Source: Pseudaminobacter salicylatoxidans (lineage in GTDB: Bacteria > Pseudomonadota > Alphaproteobacteria > Rhizobiales > Rhizobiaceae). From it: DNA of 64,000 nt. How positions within the stretch are numbered: the stretch's first letter is position 1; the number at the start of each line of letters is the position of its first letter. Shown in pieces: positions 60,773-64,000 of the stretch. The position numbers and the translations under genes were made by a program. A model generated the notes under the pieces. The model searched no databases, was not told where the DNA came from, and was given only the letters and a program-made list of their open reading frames with translations. The stretch is taken from NCBI RefSeq assembly GCF_003148475.1, contig NZ_QGGG01000004.1:248001-312000 (forward strand). Reading direction: 5' to 3'.

Positions 60773-61801
60773 ATGAGCGACCCTGATAGCGAAGCCGGTC
60801 ACGGAATGAAAGAGCTCAGCGCCGGCGCCGACGCCGCAGGTACGCGCCTCGATCAATGGCTCGCCGCCGCACTGGGCCCGGATTTTTCGCGCAATCGCGT
60901 GCAGGCGCTCATCCGCCAGGGTGCGGTTTCGGTCAATGGCATGGCCGTCACCGAGGCCAAGCGCAAGATGGCCGAGGCCGACTGCGTGACGGTGCAGATG
61001 CCCGAACCGGAGCCGGCCGAGCCGCAGGGCGAGGACATCGCGCTCGATATTCTTTACGAGGACGACCAGCTCATCGTCATCAACAAGCCGACCGGCCTCG
61101 TCGTCCATCCGGGCGCCGGCAACTGGACAGGCACGCTGGTCAATGCGCTGATCCACCATTGCGGCGACAGCCTCTCGGGCATCGGCGGCGTGAAGCGGCC
61201 CGGCATCGTCCATCGTCTCGACAAGGACACGTCCGGTGTCATGGTCGCGGCCAAGACCGACAAGGCGCACAAGGCGCTGTCGGAGGCTTTTGCCGACCAT
61301 GGGCGCGAGGGCGACCTGAAGCGCGCCTATGTCGCGTTGGTCTGGAACATCCCCGCCCGCATGGCCGGAACGGTGGACGCCCCGCTCGGTCGCGCCGCCG
61401 ACCGTGTACGCCGCGCCGTGGTGCCCGAGACCCGCGACGACGCGCGCCATGCCGTGACGCACTACACCGTGCTGGAGCGCTACGGGCAGGCCGATGCCCG
61501 CAGCGTTGAGGCCGCGCTGGTGGAATGCCGGCTGGAAACCGGGCGCACGCACCAGATTCGCGTGCACATGGCCCATATCGGCCATCCGGTCGTGGGCGAT
61601 CCCGACTACGGCACCGCCTTCCGCACCAAGGCCAACCGGCTGCCCGAACCGCTCAGGTCGCAGGTTGCGGCGCTGCCGCGACAGGCCCTGCATGCACGCC
61701 TACTGGAATTTCGTCATCCCGATACCCATATGGTCATGAAGTTCGAGGCACCGCTGCCGGGGGATATGGCCGAAATCATCGAGGGTTTCCGCAAGTTGTG
61801 A
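60773..61801 (+). CDS. 23S rRNA pseudouridine synthase RluD-type
   Basis: A 342-residue RluA-family synthase: an S4 RNA-binding domain (about 20-80) and a catalytic domain with HRLDKDTSG, whose Asp (near 150) is the nucleophile. LETGRTHQIRVHMAHIGHP is the second conserved block. RluD converts U1911, 1915 and 1917 in 23S rRNA, next to the RlmH target; RluC cannot be excluded. It precedes rpoH on the same strand, a common rhizobial pair. Confidence 0.92.
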   Translation: MSDPDSEAGHGMKELSAGADAAGTRLDQWLAAALGPDFSRNRVQALIRQGAVSVNGMAVTEAKRKMAEADCVTVQMPEPEPAEPQGEDIALDILYEDDQLIVINKPTGLVVHPGAGNWTGTLVNALIHHCGDSLSGIGGVKRPGIVHRLDKDTSGVMVAAKTDKAHKALSEAFADHGREGDLKRAYVALVWNIPARMAGTVDAPLGRAADRVRRAVVPETRDDARHAVTHYTVLERYGQADARSVEAALVECRLETGRTHQIRVHMAHIGHPVVGDPDYGTAFRTKANRLPEPLRSQVAALPRQALHARLLEFRHPDTHMVMKFEAPLPGDMAEIIEGFRKL

Positions 61802-61975
61802 AAACTTGACTTCGTTTGTTCACTTTAGCGTGACAGTCTGTTTCGCGTTGAACAAATGGGTGCTTTTCCCGCTTTGTTCCTGTATAACCATATTTGACGC
61901 CGGAGCGCGTGAGGCATCGGTGTCATATGCCTGCCTGAATCAGGGGGCAAATCCTTCAAGAGGGAGGGCGCTATC

Positions 61976-62887
61976 ATGGCCCAGACATTACCAAGCATCG
62001 TTTCCGGGGAAGGCGGCCTGAGCCGCTATCTGGAAGAAATCCGTCGTTTTCCGATGTTGCAGCCGCAGGAAGAGTACATGCTCGCCAAGCGGTACCAGGA
62101 GCATGACGACACCAATGCGGCCCACAAGCTTGTCACCAGCCATCTGCGGCTCGTGGCCAAGATTGCCATGGGCTATCGCGGCTATGGCCTGCCGATCGGC
62201 GAGGTCATCTCGGAAGGCAATGTCGGCCTCATGCAGGCCGTGAAGAAATTCGAGCCCGAACGCGGCTTCCGCCTGGCGACCTACGCCATGTGGTGGATCA
62301 AGGCATCGATCCAGGAATACATCCTGCGTTCGTGGAGCCTCGTGAAGATGGGCACCACCGCCAACCAGAAGCGTCTGTTCTTCAACCTGCGCAAGGTGAA
62401 GGGCAAGATCCAGGCGCTTGACGATGGCGACCTGCGGCCCGAACAGATCGCCGAGATCGCGACGCGTCTGAACGTCAGCGAGGAAGAGGTCGTTTCGATG
62501 AACCGCCGCCTGTCAGGCGACGCTTCGCTGAACGCGCCGATCCGCGCCACCGAGGGCGAGTCCGGCGAATGGCAGGACTGGCTGGTCGACGACCATGACA
62601 GCCAGGAAGAAATGCTGATCGAGCAGGACGAGCTGGAAAACCGGCGCGGCATGCTCGCAGGCGCCATGTCGGTGCTGAACGACCGCGAACGCCGCATCTT
62701 CGAGGCGCGCCGTCTTTCGGAAGATCCGATGACGCTGGAAGAGCTTTCCGGCGAATTCGACATCAGTCGCGAGCGCGTGCGCCAGATCGAGGTGCGCGCC
62801 TTCGAGAAGGTGCAGGACGCCGTCAAGGCCGCCGCCAAGCGGCAGGCGCAGGCCCTGCGCACCATCGAGGCCCAGCCCGCCGCCTGA
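61976..62887 (+). CDS. rpoH: heat-shock sigma factor RpoH (sigma-32)
   Basis: A 303-residue group 3 sigma factor. Region 2 contains YAMWWIKASIQEYILRSWSL; the RpoH box is QKRLFFNLRK; region 4.2 ends with the ISRERVRQIEVRAFEKV helix-turn-helix. It directs transcription of chaperone and protease genes. GGGAGGG precedes ATG 61976. The 174-bp leader is AT-rich with a TATAAC near 61880, but a full promoter is not obvious. Rhizobia often have more than one rpoH; which one this is cannot be told. Confidence 0.96.
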   Translation: MAQTLPSIVSGEGGLSRYLEEIRRFPMLQPQEEYMLAKRYQEHDDTNAAHKLVTSHLRLVAKIAMGYRGYGLPIGEVISEGNVGLMQAVKKFEPERGFRLATYAMWWIKASIQEYILRSWSLVKMGTTANQKRLFFNLRKVKGKIQALDDGDLRPEQIAEIATRLNVSEEEVVSMNRRLSGDASLNAPIRATEGESGEWQDWLVDDHDSQEEMLIEQDELENRRGMLAGAMSVLNDRERRIFEARRLSEDPMTLEELSGEFDISRERVRQIEVRAFEKVQDAVKAAAKRQAQALRTIEAQPAA

Positions 62888-62921
62888 CGATCCGGTCCGG
62901 CAGCTTCGGCTTGAAAACAAA

Positions 62922-62952
62922 AACGCGTCGGCTTCGGCCGGCGCGTTTTTTT
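62922..62952 (+). terminator. terminator of rpoH
   Basis: AACGCGTCGGC (62922-62932) pairs with GCCGGCGCGTT (62937-62947, one wobble) around TTCG, followed by seven T residues. It is a strong rho-independent terminator. Confidence 0.93.
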
Positions 62953-62954
62953 GT

Positions 62955-63090
62955 GGCTTGATGTCCGGCGGGCACGGCTGCCGCTGTCGCGGTGAAGCCT
63001 ATGGGCCGGGACCAAAATGGGACGGAAAATGAGCGCAACAGCCGCGCAGTGAGGAACGGGGACCGTCCGGAACCGAAGCGGCGGCTGGTC
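62955..63090 (-). ncRNA. candidate 6S RNA downstream of zapA
   Basis: In many alphaproteobacteria the 6S RNA gene follows zapA on the same strand, and this gap has no protein-like frame. Read leftward it can form GGACGG with CCGTCC, GCGC with GCGC, and a distal hairpin GGCT-CCGC-GACA-GCGG-AGCC. This is suggestive by place and structure only; the exact ends are unknown and I cannot confirm the family. Confidence 0.3.
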
Positions 63091-63453
63091 CTACTTCCGC
63101 GCCGCCAGCTTTTCGGCAAGGTCTTCCATGCGCTGGGCAAGGCCTGAGAGCGCGCCGGTCAGCGCTTCGTCGTTCTTGCCGGCCTTCTGCAGGGCTTCGT
63201 CGCGGGTCTTGCGCAGGGTGGTGATCTCGCCCTCCATGCCCTTCACGCGCTTGCGCAGTTCGGACAGTTCGTCCATCACCATGATGCCGGCCATGACCGT
63301 CAGGCGCTGGTCGCCGATCTCGCCGAAAGAATCCTTCAGATGCGAGACATAGAGATCGAAATTCTGGGCAAGGTCCATGAGGTGCTCTTCCTGCCCCTCA
63401 TCGCATGCCATGCGATAGGTCTTGCCGTCGATCGTGACAGTTACTTGCGCCAT
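63091..63453 (-). CDS. zapA: cell division protein ZapA
   Basis: A 120-residue ZapA protein. VTIDGKTYRMACDEGQEEHL is the usual head domain, and about 60-118 forms the coiled coil. It binds and bundles FtsZ at the division ring. It starts 6 bases after the DUF4164 gene, forming an operon conserved in the order. Its downstream neighbour is an RNA-gene-sized gap, then rpoH in convergent orientation. Confidence 0.93.
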   Translation of the reverse strand: MAQVTVTIDGKTYRMACDEGQEEHLMDLAQNFDLYVSHLKDSFGEIGDQRLTVMAGIMVMDELSELRKRVKGMEGEITTLRKTRDEALQKAGKNDEALTGALSGLAQRMEDLAEKLAARK

Positions 63454-63459
63454 GGGACC

Positions 63460-63732
63460 CTACCTGTCCAGCACCGCGCGGATGGTTTCCATCGCGGTCA
63501 CCAGCCGGCGCGAGACCTCCTTGTTGGCTTCTTCGAGGCGCTCGGCGCGCGCTTCCGAATTGTCGAGTTCCTGCGCCAGCCGGCTGCGGTCGGCGTTCAT
63601 GCGCTGCACTTCGGCCTCGGCTTCGCTGTAGTCCTGCTCGTGTTCCAGCCGCGCTGCGACACTCTGTTCCAGCGTGTCGATCGCCCTGCCGAGCCGGCTG
63701 ATGACGTCCTTGAGTGTTGTTTCCCCGGTCAT
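63460..63732 (-). CDS. DUF4164 coiled-coil protein
   Basis: A 90-residue almost entirely alpha-helical coiled coil (LKDVISRLGRAIDTLEQSVA, then EQDYSEAEAEVQRMNADRSR). This matches DUF4164, found only next to zapA in Rhizobiales; a role in division is likely by association, possibly in the manner of ZapB. ATG at 63732 (MTGETTL) is chosen; a longer frame reads into the tkt leader. Confidence 0.85.
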   Translation of the reverse strand: MTGETTLKDVISRLGRAIDTLEQSVAARLEHEQDYSEAEAEVQRMNADRSRLAQELDNSEARAERLEEANKEVSRRLVTAMETIRAVLDR

Positions 63733-63979
63733 GGCTTTGTCTGAACTCCCATCACCGAATCGCTCATATTCAGAACGACTTATCCGTGAAACATTAGGCA
63801 TCGTGAAAACGAGCCGTCAACAAAGCGTTTCACGCTTTCCCCTGCTATCGCACCCTGAAGCCCCGACTATGGTCCTAAACGACCCCGGCTTTGGTTGACT
63901 CAGGCCGCATGCCTGCTATGTGTCGCCTGCTTTTCCCTAGGGCACCACGGCCCCGAAAACCAAGGCTTGGCGAGCGATC

Positions 63980-64000
63980 ATGACCTCACGCGAAAAACAC
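63980..64000 (+). CDS. tkt: transketolase, first seven codons only
   Basis: ATG at 63980 begins MTSREKH, the N-terminus usual for rhizobial transketolase, and the frame runs off the window. Transketolase divergent from the DUF4164-zapA pair is the expected order in this group. With seven residues the call rests mainly on context. Confidence 0.6.

Overview
The window is about 64 kb of GC-rich chromosome from an alphaproteobacterium of the order Hyphomicrobiales (Rhizobiales), most like the Phyllobacteriaceae/Mesorhizobium group. That placement is an inference. It rests on the gene order rplU-rpmA-GNAT-obgE-proB-proA-nadD-rsfS-rlmH-envC-ctpA-rppH, an atpHAGDC operon near priA, rluD next to rpoH, zapA-DUF4164 facing tkt, an Ala/Lys-rich N-terminal extension on AtpD, and typical rhizobial intergenic palindromes. 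There are no rRNA genes, prophage, insertion sequences or CRISPR arrays. Two tRNAs are present (Ser-CGA and Glu-CUC). Coding density is high, and the only gene-free stretch above 300 bp is the divergent promoter region at 37454-37767.

Layout. From 1 to 12.5 kb, leftward, lies a housekeeping cluster: ribosomal proteins L21 and L27, ObgE, proline synthesis (ProB, ProA), NAD synthesis (NadD), ribosome factors (RsfS, RlmH), a cell-wall module (EnvC-like, CtpA, divergent deacetylase), RppH and a truncated secreted hydrolase. From 12.7 to 19.2 kb are tRNA-Ser, a small membrane protein and the F1 ATP synthase operon. From 19.3 to 29.2 kb are PriA, a transaldolase, an AAA ATPase, LptE, LeuS, YggS, an orphan amino-acid-type binding protein and Usg.

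From 29.4 to 39.6 kb is the most accessory-looking part: eight tightly packed leftward genes (NDP-sugar 4,6-dehydratase-like, two DegT aminotransferase-fold proteins, two methyltransferases, a flippase-like membrane protein, a lipid-linked GT2 glycosyltransferase, an ATP-grasp ligase) plus a divergent 598-residue membrane glycosyltransferase candidate. The set of roles resembles the Arn (aminoarabinose) pathway: make an amino sugar, load it on a polyprenyl carrier, flip it, and transfer it outside the membrane. Here methylation and an ATP-dependent ligation are added.

From 39.7 to 64 kb are TypA, an M3 peptidase, a MarR/efflux pair with a clear operator, carbonic anhydrase, DUF429/pyridoxal kinase, a LemA-TPM-TPM cassette, pyrophosphatase, a quinone oxidoreductase, a second MFS protein, two divergent YdcH-like proteins, a lytic transglycosylase, a secreted nuclease, an SDHAF4-like factor, HtpX, RsmB, tRNA-Glu, RluD, RpoH, ZapA, DUF4164 and the first codons of transketolase.

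Between genes there is a dispersed ~110-bp structured repeat in three copies (5.8, 10.9 and 52.0 kb) whose first stem shows compensatory base changes, and one nested palindromic element (7.1 kb).
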